Of a stretch of 64,000 bases of DNA, positions 9,075 through 17,646 are shown in pieces. Both the position numbers and the translations under genes were made by a program. Below the pieces are notes generated by a model. It worked only from the letters and a program-made list of their open reading frames with translations, did no database searches and was not told the DNA's origin. The stretch is from Nocardia asteroides (GTDB lineage Bacteria; Actinomycetota; Actinomycetes; Mycobacteriales; Mycobacteriaceae): the NCBI GenBank assembly GCA_019930625.1, contig CP082844.1, positions 1,860,001 through 1,924,000 of the forward strand, written 5' to 3'. The first letter of the stretch is position 1, and every line of letters begins with the position of its first letter.

Positions 9075-9872
9075 CTATTTGGACTTACGAGTGGCACGCT
9101 TGGTACGCCCACGCTCCGTCGCCGCGGTTTCACCCGTCGTCTTCGCTCTGCGCTCTACCGCTCGCTCGGCGCGCCGACGGGAAGTCCGCTCGGCGCGAGG
9201 GAGCCGCTCGGCGCTGATCACCATGGTGGGCGGGGACACCAGCCCGACGCCACATTCCAATACCACCGCATTGCCCGCTCCGGCTTTCGCCAGTGCGTCG
9301 CCATCGCGTTCCAATTCCTCTGTTGCGCTGGCGCCCTTGAGCGCGAGCATGTGCCCGTGGTCGCGGAGGAGGGGGAGCGACCACTGGGCTAGCTTCCCGA
9401 GTGGGGCCACCGCGCGCGACGTGACCACGTCCGATCCACCAGCTTCCTTCATCACCCCGGATTGTTCGGCGCGCCCGCGCACGACGGTCACGTCCAATCC
9501 GATCGACTCGATGAACTCGCTCAAGAAGATGGTTCGGCGCAGCAGTGGTTCCACCAGGGTGATCCGGAGGTCCGGTCGCGCGATCGCAAGCGGGATACCG
9601 GGCAAGCCCGCGCCACTGCCGATATCCACCACAGAGGCGCCCTCGGCGATCAACTCTCCGAGAACCGCGCAGTTGAGGATGTGGCGGTCCCAGAGGCGAG
9701 GCACCTCACGTGGGCCGATGAGTCCCCGCTCTACGCCCGCGGTCGCGAGCGCCGTGCAATATCGACGCGCGAGATCGAGTCGGTCGCCGAAAACGGTGGC
9801 CGCCGACGCGGGTGGCTCCGGTTCCGCGGGCACCGCGGCCGTTCCACCGAGATCTCGTTCCACGTGAAACAT
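9075..9872 (-). CDS. rsmG: 16S rRNA (guanine527-N7)-methyltransferase RsmG (GidB)
   Basis: RsmG methylates G527 of 16S rRNA with S-adenosylmethionine; in mycobacteria its loss gives low-level streptomycin resistance. The sequence has the family segment [17 protein letters not shown], the SAM motif [17 protein letters not shown] and the downstream motif [14 protein letters not shown]. The last 35 or so residues form an unusually basic tail ([16 protein letters not shown] and onward) not needed for catalysis. The ATG at 9872 has GGAAGG directly against it, while a GTG at 9863 is spaced 9 nt from the same motif and may be the true start. A parS-like site overlaps this start region. Confidence 0.95.
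   Translation of the reverse strand: MFHVERDLGGTAAVPAEPEPPASAATVFGDRLDLARRYCTALATAGVERGLIGPREVPRLWDRHILNCAVLGELIAEGASVVDIGSGAGLPGIPLAIARPDLRITLVEPLLRRTIFLSEFIESIGLDVTVVRGRAEQSGVMKEAGGSDVVTSRAVAPLGKLAQWSLPLLRDHGHMLALKGASATEELERDGDALAKAGAGNAVVLECGVGLVSPPTMVISAERLPRAERTSRRRAERAVERRAKTTGETAATERGRTKRATRKSK
9857..9870. promoter_or_regulatory. parS-like site overlapping the rsmG start
   Basis: GTTCCACGTGAAAC has one mismatch to GTTTCACGTGAAAC. It covers the first codons of rsmG (MFHVER), so bound ParB could also affect that gene. Confidence 0.75.
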
Positions 9873-10011
9873 CCTTCCGAACTCGGGTCGATCTACGAGC
9901 GAGCAATCGGGCTTCGGACACGAACAAGGCCCCCGGTCCGAAAGACCAGAGGCCCTATCCAACCACTACCCATCCGGGCAGCGAAACACACCGTCCGCTT
10001 CGAGCAGACGC

Positions 10012-10563
10012 TCAGCCGGGAACGACCACCACGTGCCGATTCGGTTCCACGCCTTCGCTCTCGCTGCTCACGCCCGCCACGGCGGCCACCGCGTCGTGCA
10101 CGATCTTGCGTTCGAAGGGGGTCATGGGCGCCAGCGACTCCGGCTCACCGGATTCGAGCACTCGCTGCGCCGCAGCCGCGCCGAGTTCGCTCAGCTCCGA
10201 TCGCCGCTTGGCCCGCCAGCCCGCCACGTCCAGCATCAGCCGGCTGCGCACTCCGGTCGCCTGCTGGACGGCGAGGCGAGTCAGCTCCTGCAAGGCGTCG
10301 AGCACCTCGCCATCGCGTCCGACGAGTTTCGTCAAGTCGCGCCCGCCGTCGATGCTCACGACAGCGCGGTCGCCTTCCACGTCGAGATCGATGTCACCGT
10401 CGAAGTCGAGGACGTCGAGCAATTGCTCGAGGTAGTCGCCGGCGATCTCGCCTTCCTCGATCAGCGCCTCCTCGGTATCACTCACGACATCGCCGGTGTC
10501 CGCTCCGTCATTCGCCATCGTCGTCGCCACGGTGGCGTCCCCTCCGTCGGTCTCAACAGTCAT
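10012..10563 (-). CDS. khpB: KH/R3H-domain RNA-binding protein KhpB (Jag)
   Basis: The 183-residue protein has an acidic N-terminus, a KH domain (VSIDGGRDLTKLVGRDGEV, about residues 70-110) and a C-terminal R3H domain with APMTPFERKIVHDAVAA. Family members bind RNA and are linked to cell elongation control in Firmicutes. It lies next to yidC, as jag and spoIIIJ do in Bacillus, and corresponds to Rv3920c. GAAGGA lies just upstream of the ATG. It is probably co-transcribed with yidC and rsmG. Confidence 0.93.
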   Translation of the reverse strand: MTVETDGGDATVATTMANDGADTGDVVSDTEEALIEEGEIAGDYLEQLLDVLDFDGDIDLDVEGDRAVVSIDGGRDLTKLVGRDGEVLDALQELTRLAVQQATGVRSRLMLDVAGWRAKRRSELSELGAAAAQRVLESGEPESLAPMTPFERKIVHDAVAAVAGVSSESEGVEPNRHVVVVPG

Positions 10564-10678
10564 TTGATTTCCTTCATCTGCTCATCGCGCGCGCCGGGCA
10601 ATCGCCGCCGGGCGGTACTCGCGATCAAGGGGGTTGCTCAGCGATCGAGGTGGGCGGCTCGAGCCACCCATCGTGTGG

Positions 10679-11773
10679 TCAGCGCCTGCGCTTCTGATTC
10701 GCCCTGCCCCGGTTGCCCGGTCGTTTCTGGCCTGCCGGACGGCGTGGGCCTGCGGCCTGCTTGGACGGCTTAGCGGTGCCATTCGTCGACGGGGCGGCAC
10801 TGTCGTCGTCCGACGCGGTGTCAGCAGCGGCGGTAGGAGCGGGCTTCTTCTTCACGTTGACGGGTTTGGCGCCGGGCTTCGGCGCGTTCTGCGCGCGCTG
10901 CTCCAGCTTCGCCTGCTTCTTGGCTTCGTCTTCCTTCTCCATGCGCCCGAAGACGAGGTGCTGCTGCCCGTAAGTCCAGATGTTGTTGGCGACCCAGTAG
11001 AGCAGGATGGCGATCGGCAGGAACGGACCACCGACGAGCACGCCGAGCGGGAACACCCACAGCGCGAGCTTGTTCATCATCGCAGCCTGCGGGTTGGCCG
11101 CCGCTTCCGGCGTCTGCCGCGCCACGGAAGCGCGTGCGTTGAAGTGGGTGGCCAGACCGGCGATGACCATCAAGGGGATCGCGACGAGCGCGATGCTCAA
11201 CCGGCTCGGCACACCGCCGTAGTCGGCGAAGGCCTGCAACTCGGCGACCGGTGTGGTGATGAACGCCGAGATCGGCGCGCCGAAGATGCGGGCGCTCAGG
11301 AAAGACTGGACGTCGGCGGCGCTGAACACATAGTTCGCGGTGTTCGCGTTCTGCTCGGGCGTCAGGCCCAGCTGTCCGAAGCCGTGGCCGGTCCGGTTGA
11401 ACGACCGCAGCACGTGGAAGAGTCCGAGGAAGACCGGTACCTGCGCAAGGATCGGCAAGCAACCCATGAGCGGGTTGAAGCCGTTTTCCTTCTGCAGCTT
11501 CTGCATCTCGAGCGCCATCTTCTGGCGGTCGTTCTTGTACTTCTTCTGCAGCTCTTTGATCTGCGGCTGCAGCTCCTGCATCTGCCTGGTGGTGCGCACC
11601 TGCTTGACGAACGGCTTGTAGAGCACCAGACGGAGGGTGAACACCAGGAACACCACGGCCAGCGCCCAGGTGAGACCGTTGTCCGCGCCGAACGCGAACC
11701 CGAAGACTCGATGCCAGAACCAGAGGATCCAGGACACCGGGTAATAAATGAAGTCGAGCACGGCTCTATGCAC
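10679..11773 (-). CDS. yidC: Membrane protein insertase YidC
   Basis: YidC inserts and folds membrane proteins, alone or with SecYEG. The 364-residue protein has an N-terminal hydrophobic segment ([19 protein letters not shown]), the conserved Oxa1 core ([20 protein letters not shown] and [20 protein letters not shown]) and three further membrane segments. It ends in a long Lys/Arg/Pro/Ala-rich cytoplasmic tail typical of actinobacterial YidC. Its start overlaps the end of yidD by 8 nt, indicating one operon running rpmH-rnpA-yidD-yidC-khpB. Confidence 0.96.
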   Translation of the reverse strand: MHRAVLDFIYYPVSWILWFWHRVFGFAFGADNGLTWALAVVFLVFTLRLVLYKPFVKQVRTTRQMQELQPQIKELQKKYKNDRQKMALEMQKLQKENGFNPLMGCLPILAQVPVFLGLFHVLRSFNRTGHGFGQLGLTPEQNANTANYVFSAADVQSFLSARIFGAPISAFITTPVAELQAFADYGGVPSRLSIALVAIPLMVIAGLATHFNARASVARQTPEAAANPQAAMMNKLALWVFPLGVLVGGPFLPIAILLYWVANNIWTYGQQHLVFGRMEKEDEAKKQAKLEQRAQNAPKPGAKPVNVKKKPAPTAAADTASDDDSAAPSTNGTAKPSKQAAGPRRPAGQKRPGNRGRANQKRRR

Positions 11774-12164
11774 TCCCGTCGTTCGTGTCGCCGATCACCG
11801 CGTGCGGCGATCCTTTACAAGCGTTCGGCTCCGACCGTGGTCCGGCGGGCAGGCTGGATTCCTGCGCCGCCACATCGGTCGCTGCCCCGTCCGCCGGCTC
11901 GGCGCGCAGTGTGCTCCGCTTCCGCTCCGGGACGGGGTCCCACCCACCAGGGTGCCAGGGCGCGCATTTCGCCAAGCGCACGACCGTCAATACCAGCCCG
12001 ATGAACAGGCCCCGACTGCGCAAGGCGGTAACGGCGTACTCGCTACAGGTCGGGGTGAATCGGCACACCGGCATGCGGGTGGGGGAGACGTAGATCCGAT
12101 ACAGCTCGATCAAAAAGATCAGCGCGTTCGCGGGCAGTCGGGCGAGCTTCGCCGAGAGGCTCAT
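11766..12164 (-). CDS. yidD: Membrane protein insertion efficiency factor YidD
   Basis: The conserved YidD core is clear: [21 protein letters not shown], then [15 protein letters not shown] and [14 protein letters not shown], with the conserved cysteines. YidD sits at the inner face of the membrane and aids YidC-dependent insertion. The ATG at 12164 overlaps the rnpA stop by 4 nt. The roughly 50 residues after the core are low-complexity and specific to this lineage. The 132-residue length is longer than the usual 70-110 because of this tail. Confidence 0.95.
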   Translation of the reverse strand: MSLSAKLARLPANALIFLIELYRIYVSPTRMPVCRFTPTCSEYAVTALRSRGLFIGLVLTVVRLAKCAPWHPGGWDPVPERKRSTLRAEPADGAATDVAAQESSLPAGPRSEPNACKGSPHAVIGDTNDGSA

Positions 12165-12592
12165 GCCGGACCACCCGTCGGCACGCCCGCCTCGGCGCCG
12201 ACGCGGAGCTTGCGCAGTGCGGTGCGCAGCTGGCGCAGCAGGTCCTCCGACGACGACGTAGCTGCGCCAGGGAGCGCCCGGATCACAACATCGGTTCCGG
12301 GTGGCACTTCGTCCACCACCTGGGCGCACATATGACGCAGGCGGCGGGCCACGCGGTGTCGAATCACCGCGTTGCCCACCGCCTTGCTGACGATCAACCC
12401 GAAACGGGGTCCGCCTACGCGGACCAGCACATCGTCCGGGACCTGATCGTGTCGTCCATTCGCGCCCACGACTCCGTCATACCCGTGTGCGAGCGCATGC
12501 ACGACCAGATCACGCCTCCCGATTCGCTGGCCGCGGCGCACCGTCCGGGAGAAGTCGGCACGATGATGCAACCGATACGGCTCAGGCAACAC
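12161..12592 (-). CDS. rnpA: Ribonuclease P protein component
   Basis: RnpA is the basic protein subunit of RNase P, which matures tRNA 5' ends together with the M1 RNA. The 143-residue protein shows the signature GLIVSKAVGNAVIRHRVARR and the N-terminal LPEPYRLHHRADFSRTVRRG. A loop of about 15 residues between strands (GYDGVVGANGRHDQV) is longer than in E. coli. It lies 21 bp downstream of rpmH and overlaps yidD. Confidence 0.96.
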   Translation of the reverse strand: MLPEPYRLHHRADFSRTVRRGQRIGRRDLVVHALAHGYDGVVGANGRHDQVPDDVLVRVGGPRFGLIVSKAVGNAVIRHRVARRLRHMCAQVVDEVPPGTDVVIRALPGAATSSSEDLLRQLRTALRKLRVGAEAGVPTGGPA

Positions 12593-12613
12593 CCGAGCGT
12601 CCGAGAGCGAGGA

Positions 12614-12757
12614 TCAGGCAGTGAGGGAAGCGCGGCCCTTGCGGCGACGCGCCGAGACGATGGCGCGACCCGCACGGGTACGCATCCGGAGGCGGAAGCC
12701 GTGAACCCGCGCCCGACGACGGTTGTTCGGCTGGAACGTCCGCTTGCCCTTGGCCAC
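12614..12757 (-). CDS. rpmH: 50S ribosomal protein L34
   Basis: This is the smallest large-subunit protein, 47 residues, highly basic: [20 protein letters not shown] then [20 protein letters not shown]. The start is a GTG at 12757, preceded by an AGGAG motif. A longer frame exists upstream but would add residues not found in L34. It heads the minus-strand operon that runs away from dnaA. Confidence 0.97.
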   Translation of the reverse strand: MAKGKRTFQPNNRRRARVHGFRLRMRTRAGRAIVSARRRKGRASLTA

Positions 12758-13389
12758 GGTCAACACTCCTCGAGTAGGCGGGCACCAGGTAGTGCCCGAA
12801 GCTTGTCGGTGATACGTGTATTGCGCAATGAATCGCAAGTCTGGTCATCATCGGCGCGTGTCGGTCCTGGCGCACAGTCGGTCGATCACGACCTAAACGC
12901 GGTCAGCACAGGACCGCCACCGCACCAAGGGGTGACTGTACGAGGGTACTGATCGGCCCGTGACGGGTCAAACTCGCCCCACCTTTCGCGCCGGAGCCGA
13001 TGACCAGGCAGAATCGGCGCGGTCCGGTCAGGCGTACTCCCATGACCGTGAGTTCGTCCACACCCCTAGCCATCGCACACCTCGGCCACCAGGGTATGTA
13101 GCCAGACGATTGCTACAGAAGCGCAGGTCGCGGCGTTGCCGCCCTCCCGCGTATACGCGTTCTCCGGTTCCCCAGGGTTCTCCACATCTGTGGATAATTG
13201 TGTGGAAAGACCCCTGGAGTGGCATATTCGTAGGGCCGACGGTGCCGAGCCGCTGTCCAGATGGGGGACCCGGGCAGCGTCCGAACCGGTTACGGACGTA
13301 CGCAGGATCACGGGACCGACCCCCGAGAATCACACTTCATGCGTGCCCCGGCCGTCTGCTCCCATCGACCTACTCCGGGGAGGAACTGC
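12758..13389. promoter_or_regulatory. rpmH-dnaA divergent control region
   Basis: This 632-bp intergenic region separates the divergent rpmH operon and dnaA, so it must hold both promoters. The recognisable elements are the DnaA-box group at 13178-13209 and the dnaA ribosome-binding site GGGGAGG just before 13390. I see no gene in it. Confidence 0.75.
13178..13209. promoter_or_regulatory. DnaA-box cluster upstream of dnaA
   Basis: Three DnaA-box-like sites lie within 32 bp: TTCTCCACA (13178-13186, one mismatch), TGTGGATAA (13189-13197, the exact complement of TTATCCACA) and TGTGGAAAG (13201-13209). The position, about 200 bp before the dnaA start, fits autoregulation by DnaA. Confidence 0.8.
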
Positions 13390-15327
13390 ATGGACGACGA
13401 GCAGAACGTGCTGGCCACCGTATGGCCCGAGGTTGTCACCGAGCTGACCACCGGCTCATCGGACGGTGCCATTCCGCCGGTGACCCGAGCACAGCAGGCT
13501 TGGCTGAAGCTGGTCAAGCCGCTGACAGTCGCACAGGGGTTCGCCCTGCTCTCGGTACCTTCGTCGTTGGCCCAAGAGGCCATCGAACGCGATCTGCGCG
13601 AGCCCATCCTCCGTTCCCTGGCTCGTCGGCTCGGCCCCCAGGTGGAAGGACTCGGCGTCCGCATCGCCGCCCCGACCACCCCCACCGTCGACCGGCAGAG
13701 CAACACTCCCCGGCACGCGCGGATGACGAGCAGGCCCGAGCGCCCACGCGAAGGCCGGGCGCCCGCCGCCTACCCGGGTTCGGACTTCCCCGGCCGCGAC
13801 GCCTACCCGGGGCCGCGTTATGCACAGCCCGCCGACTTCACGCCCGCATCCGCGTATAACGACGGCTCGGATTACCCGAGCTCCGACTACGGGCAGGACT
13901 TCGCGCCGCCGGAGGAGTACCGCCAGTCGGAGTACGCCCATGCCGACTACCCTCCGCGCGGCGAGTATTCCCAGACCGGCGAGTTGCCCACGATGTCCCC
14001 GCCGGACGTCGCACCGCGCCGAGAACCCGGACTTCCGCCGCGACGAGAGCCTGCCACCCCGCCGGGGCAGGAGTCGCTGTTCAATCCCGAACCGTCCCCG
14101 GGCGCTATGCGCGGCCCCCATCGGGCCCCTGTGCGCGAAACCCTCGACGACGACACCGGCCTGGCACACGATTCGGTGCGCGAGCCGGTCGGTGACCACC
14201 AGCGCGGCGATCACGACGACGAGCCCGTGGTGAACGTGCGCAACTCCTGGCCCACCTACTTCGCCAAGTCGCAGGAGTCGCCCGCTCCGTCGACGTCCTC
14301 GGCCAGCTTGAACGCGAAGTACACCTTCGAAACGTTCGTCATCGGCGCGTCCAATCGCTTCGCGCACGCAGCGGCCGTCGCCATCGCCGAAGCACCTGCC
14401 CGCGCGTACAACCCGCTGTTCGTCTGGGGGGCCTCTGGCTTGGGCAAGACGCACCTGCTGCACGCGGCCGGCCACTACGCACAGCGGCTCTTCCCGGGTA
14501 TGCGGGTCAAGTACGTTTCGACCGAAGAGTTCACCAACGACTTCATCAACAGCCTGCGCGACGACCGGAAGGTCGCGTTCAAGCGGCGTTACCGCGAGAC
14601 CGACATCCTGCTGGTCGACGACATCCAGTTCATCGAAGGCAAGGAAGGCATCCAAGAGGAGTTCTTCCACACCTTCAACACCCTGCACAACGCGAACAAA
14701 CAGATCGTCGTCTCCTCGGATCGTCCGCCCAAACAGTTGGCCACACTGGAGGAGCGGCTGCGGACGCGGTTCGAATGGGGACTGATCACCGACGTACAGC
14801 CGCCGGAGCTGGAGACACGCATCGCCATCCTGCGCAAGAAGGCGCGGATGGACCGGCTCGATGTGCCGCACGACGTGCTGGAGCTGATCGCCAGCCGGGT
14901 AGAGCGCAACATCCGGGAGTTGGAGGGCGCGCTGATCCGGGTGACCGCGTTCGCCTCGTTGAACGGTCAGCCGCTGGATCTTCCGCTGGCCGAGGTGGTG
15001 CTACGCGATCTGATGCCGGATACCGCGGCGCTGGAGATCAATGCCGCCACGATCATGGCGGTCACGGCGGAGTACTTCAACACCACCCTGGAAGAACTCA
15101 CCGGTCCCGGCAAAGCGCGGCCGCTGGCCCAGGCCAGGCAGATCGCCATGTACCTGTGCCGCGAACTCACCGACCTGTCGCTGCCGAAGATCGGGCAGGC
15201 GTTCGGCCGCGACCACACCACGGTGATGTACGCGGAGAAGAAGGTGCGCAAGGAGATGACCGAGCGACGCCGCGTCTACGACCAGGTGCAGGAACTCACA
15301 GCCCGAATCAAACAGCGCTCCCGCTGA
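13390..15327 (+). CDS. dnaA: Chromosomal replication initiator protein DnaA
   Basis: DnaA binds DnaA boxes at oriC, melts the origin and recruits the replicative helicase. The 645-residue protein has domain I at the N-terminus, an AAA+ domain with Walker [13 protein letters not shown] (about residues 345-356) and Walker [13 protein letters not shown] (near 405), and the domain IV DNA-binding signature [20 protein letters not shown]. Domain II (about residues 90-310) is very long and rich in Pro, Tyr, Ser and acidic residues with DYPSSDY-like repeats, making the protein well over 100 residues longer than mycobacterial DnaA. GGGGAGG precedes the ATG. Confidence 0.98.
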   Translation: MDDEQNVLATVWPEVVTELTTGSSDGAIPPVTRAQQAWLKLVKPLTVAQGFALLSVPSSLAQEAIERDLREPILRSLARRLGPQVEGLGVRIAAPTTPTVDRQSNTPRHARMTSRPERPREGRAPAAYPGSDFPGRDAYPGPRYAQPADFTPASAYNDGSDYPSSDYGQDFAPPEEYRQSEYAHADYPPRGEYSQTGELPTMSPPDVAPRREPGLPPRREPATPPGQESLFNPEPSPGAMRGPHRAPVRETLDDDTGLAHDSVREPVGDHQRGDHDDEPVVNVRNSWPTYFAKSQESPAPSTSSASLNAKYTFETFVIGASNRFAHAAAVAIAEAPARAYNPLFVWGASGLGKTHLLHAAGHYAQRLFPGMRVKYVSTEEFTNDFINSLRDDRKVAFKRRYRETDILLVDDIQFIEGKEGIQEEFFHTFNTLHNANKQIVVSSDRPPKQLATLEERLRTRFEWGLITDVQPPELETRIAILRKKARMDRLDVPHDVLELIASRVERNIRELEGALIRVTAFASLNGQPLDLPLAEVVLRDLMPDTAALEINAATIMAVTAEYFNTTLEELTGPGKARPLAQARQIAMYLCRELTDLSLPKIGQAFGRDHTTVMYAEKKVRKEMTERRRVYDQVQELTARIKQRSR

Positions 15328-15343
15328 GCGGTATCCACACCCC

Positions 15344-15376
15344 AGCGCCGCCCCTGACCTGGGGCGGTGCTTTTTT
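15344..15376 (+). terminator. Intrinsic terminator of dnaA
   Basis: AGCGCCGCCCC (15344-15354) pairs with GGGGCGGTGCT (15361-15371) across a 6-nt loop, with one G-T pair, and is followed by a run of T residues. This is a classical rho-independent terminator just after the dnaA stop. It should shield oriC from dnaA transcription. Confidence 0.88.
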
Positions 15377-15382
15377 GTGGGC

Positions 15383-15426
15383 TGTGGATTCCTCGAGGAA
15401 TCCTTGTGGAGTCCTCGAGGAAACGC
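15383..15426 (+). repeat. oriC 22-bp iterons, first tandem pair
   Basis: Two adjacent 22-bp units start at 15383 and 15405. Each begins TGTGGA, then one variable base, then the palindrome TCCTCGAGGA. TGTGGA is the core of an inverted DnaA box. Confidence 0.85.
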
Positions 15427-15730
15427 TGGTTTGTCCACCGATTCGCTCACAGGCCGGGGCGAGCGCGTGCTCGAGTTTCCTCACAGCCCGTTATGAACAG
15501 TTTCCCCAGGCTGGTTTGCACACACCCGCTGACCAGCAGGTGTCCGGATCTGGCCTTGTGGAATCCTCGAGGAGTCCGTGTGGAGTCCTCGAGGATTCCT
15601 CGAGCTGTCCACGGTTTCGTGCACATGTGTGAACAACTGGGTGAATCCGGTGGAACAACTCGAGGAGCGCTCGAGGATGACTCGAGGACAACCGAGAAGC
15701 CTCCACAGACGCCGGGTGTTCATCCTCGAG
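15392..15730. repeat. Array of ten CTCGAG sites in oriC
   Basis: CTCGAG begins at 15392, 15414, 15470, 15566, 15588, 15599, 15659, 15670, 15681 and 15725. Six of the nine intervals are 11, 22 or 44 bp, which keeps those sites on one helix face. Several are part of the larger palindrome TCCTCGAGGA. Confidence 0.9.
15557..15600 (+). repeat. oriC 22-bp iterons, second tandem pair
   Basis: Two adjacent units start at 15557 and 15579 and again read TGTGGA, one variable base, TCCTCGAGGA. The second is followed directly by another CTCGAG and by CTGTCCACG, a degenerate DnaA box in the opposite direction. Confidence 0.85.
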
Positions 15731-15784
15731 ACACCCCCTGGCCATCCCCACGGCACCACGCACCCTGAGCAGCGGATTCGGCCG

Positions 15785-15855
15785 CAGTCCACAGAATCCA
15801 CAGTGCCTACTACTACTTCAGTTCTTCTCATTAGAGATCTCTCTTCAAAACAGGG
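15785..15855 (+). other. Candidate DNA unwinding element with DnaA-trio-like tract
   Basis: Two DnaA-box-like 9-mers in tandem (CAGTCCACA, GAATCCACA; 15785-15802) are followed after four bases by CTACTACTACTT (15807-15818) and then an AT-rich stretch to about 15853. In Bacillus subtilis the basal unwinding system has the same order: boxes, a short GC spacer, then CTA/CTT triplets read by DnaA on one strand. The match in order and triplet sequence is good; function is inferred. Confidence 0.65.
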
Positions 15856-15971
15856 TGTGTGGAAAGTCGATCGAGCGACGCACGTTCCGAGCCACCCCGG
15901 ATTCCCGCAAGGACGACAGCGGCACGAGACTCGGTCCTGTCTGTCCCACAGGGCGATCGGGGGTATGGACA

Positions 15972-16009
15972 CCACTTCGCGAGATACCCGCCACTTCGCG
16001 AGATACCCG
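15972..16009 (+). repeat. Tandem 19-bp direct repeat upstream of dnaN
   Basis: The 19-bp unit CCACTTCGCGAGATACCCG occurs twice without a gap at 15972-15990 and 15991-16009, about 220 bp before dnaN. It may be a regulator binding site or part of the origin; nothing more can be said. Confidence 0.85.
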
Positions 16010-16227
16010 CCGCCTCCCGCTGTCACCGGCCTCTCCGGCGGTGCTCAGGACGCGGCCATTCGTGGCGCCGGAGGGTCGGGCTAGGTGCACGCCCCGCGCG
16101 CGGGTACGGTTTGATGTCGGTCGCCTGTGCCAGACTGCGAAGGCGGCCGATTCGGCAGGACCCTTTCGAGCACCGACACTGACGAGCCGACAACAGATCA
16201 CGGAACCGGGAGAGGACAGATCGGGCG

Positions 16228-17403
16228 ATGGAGCTTGCAAGCATGAAGTTTCGGGTCGCCCGCGAGGATTTCGCCGACTCCGTCGCCTGGGTGGCGCGCA
16301 GTCTTCCGTCCAGGCCTCCGGTTCCGGTGCTCGGCGGTGTGCTGCTGGTCGCCGATGAGGACGGTCTGACCGTCTCCGGCTTCGACTACGAGGTCTCCGC
16401 GCAGGTGCGGGTCGCGGCCGAGGTCGCGGGGCCCGGCAAGGTGCTCGTCTCCGGTCGTCTGCTTGCCGACATCACCAAGGCGCTGTCCAACAAGCCCGTC
16501 GACGTCTCGGTGGACGGCACCCGCGTACTGATCGCCTGTGGCAGCGCGAAGTTCTCGCTGCCGACCATGCCGGTCGAGGACTATCCCCAGTTGCCCGAGG
16601 TGCCGCAGCAGACCGGTGAGCTGAGTGTGGATGTCTTCGCCGAAGCCGTCGGCCAGGTCGCCGTCGCAGCGGGCCGCGACGACACCCTCCCCATGCTGAC
16701 CGGTATCCGGGTGGAGATCGAGGGATCGCAGGTCGTGCTCGCGGCCACCGACCGGTTCCGCCTCGCCGTCCGGCACATCGAATGGCAGCCCGCGCGCGCC
16801 GACATCGAGACTTCGGTGCTCATACCGGCCAGGACGCTCTCGGAAGCCGCCAAGACGCTCGGACCCTCCGACGCGCCCGTCCAGCTGTCCCTGGGCACCG
16901 GTGCGGGGGCGGACGGCCTGCTCGGCATCGTGAACGCGGGCCGCCGGACCACCACCCGGCTGCTCGATGCGGAATTCCCCAAGTTCCGCCAGTTGCTTCC
17001 CAAGGAACACACCTCGATCGCCACCCTCGCCGTCGCCACGCTGACCGACGCGATCAAGCGCGTCGCGCTGGTCGCCGAACGGGGCGCTCAGGTGCGGCTG
17101 GAGTTCTCTTCCGACGGCCTGCTGTTGTCCGCGGGCGGAGACGACGCGGGCCGGGCCGAAGAGTGGTTGGAGGCCGATTTCCGCGGTGAATCGCTCACCA
17201 TCGCGTTCAACCCCGGTTATCTCGTCGACGGCTTGTCCGCACTGCATGCCGACCGGGTCACCTTCGGATTCACCACGCCGAGCAGGCCCGCCGTGCTGCT
17301 GCCTGCGTCCGAAGACGAGCCCGAGGTGCTCGACTCCGGGACGTTCGCGGCGCTGTCGAGCCCGTACATCTATCTGCTGATGCCGGTCCGGCTGCCGGGC
17401 TGA
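16228..17403 (+). CDS. dnaN: DNA polymerase III beta subunit (sliding clamp)
   Basis: DnaN forms the ring that tethers DNA polymerase III to DNA. The 391-residue protein has the three-fold clamp architecture, with [20 protein letters not shown] at the start, [20 protein letters not shown] in the middle and the C-terminal end [12 protein letters not shown] typical of the family. The chosen ATG at 16228 adds five residues before MKFRV. It lies downstream of oriC in the same direction as recF, with no gnd gene between them, unlike some mycobacteria. Confidence 0.97.
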   Translation: MELASMKFRVAREDFADSVAWVARSLPSRPPVPVLGGVLLVADEDGLTVSGFDYEVSAQVRVAAEVAGPGKVLVSGRLLADITKALSNKPVDVSVDGTRVLIACGSAKFSLPTMPVEDYPQLPEVPQQTGELSVDVFAEAVGQVAVAAGRDDTLPMLTGIRVEIEGSQVVLAATDRFRLAVRHIEWQPARADIETSVLIPARTLSEAAKTLGPSDAPVQLSLGTGAGADGLLGIVNAGRRTTTRLLDAEFPKFRQLLPKEHTSIATLAVATLTDAIKRVALVAERGAQVRLEFSSDGLLLSAGGDDAGRAEEWLEADFRGESLTIAFNPGYLVDGLSALHADRVTFGFTTPSRPAVLLPASEDEPEVLDSGTFAALSSPYIYLLMPVRLPG

Positions 17404-17530
17404 TCGCCTGTGCATGATCGGATATCGTGCGGATCCGCGCCGCGTGGTCCGGCGCGGGTGCGCGACCATGCCGCCGGAAAATCCCCAGCGACGTCGCGGA
17501 GTTCTGTTCCCGCGCAGCTGGGGTCACGCT

Positions 17531-17539
17531 TTATCCACA
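17531..17539 (+). promoter_or_regulatory. Perfect DnaA box upstream of recF
   Basis: TTATCCACA lies in the dnaN-recF intergenic region, about 110 bp before the recF start. It is the strict consensus box, stronger than those seen in the dnaA-dnaN gap. Confidence 0.75.
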
Positions 17540-17646
17540 GGTGTTCCACAAGGAGACCGCACGCCGCACGAACAGTGACCGGCGCGGTCGCGATGTACCG
17601 ATCGGCGGAAATGTCCGCTTCGGCCCAGGCAGGGGCGCGATAGCGG

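Larger units (their letters stand above)
15328..16227. other. oriC: Replication origin oriC (dnaA-dnaN intergenic region)
   Basis: This 900-bp region has no gene and lies between dnaA and dnaN, the usual place of actinobacterial oriC. It contains DnaA-box-like sites: GTATCCACA at 15331-15339, TTGTCCACC at 15431-15439, CAGTCCACA and GAATCCACA at 15785-15802, and TGTGGAAAG at 15858-15866. It also holds two pairs of 22-bp iterons, ten CTCGAG palindromes and an AT-rich stretch with a DnaA-trio-like tract. The dnaN promoter must lie in its right part. Perfect TTGTCCACA boxes, common in Streptomyces oriC, were not seen in it. Confidence 0.9.

Noticed and set aside
13456..14871. Long open frame on the minus strand opposite dnaA
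   Set aside because: It overlaps the certain dnaA gene and has no family features.
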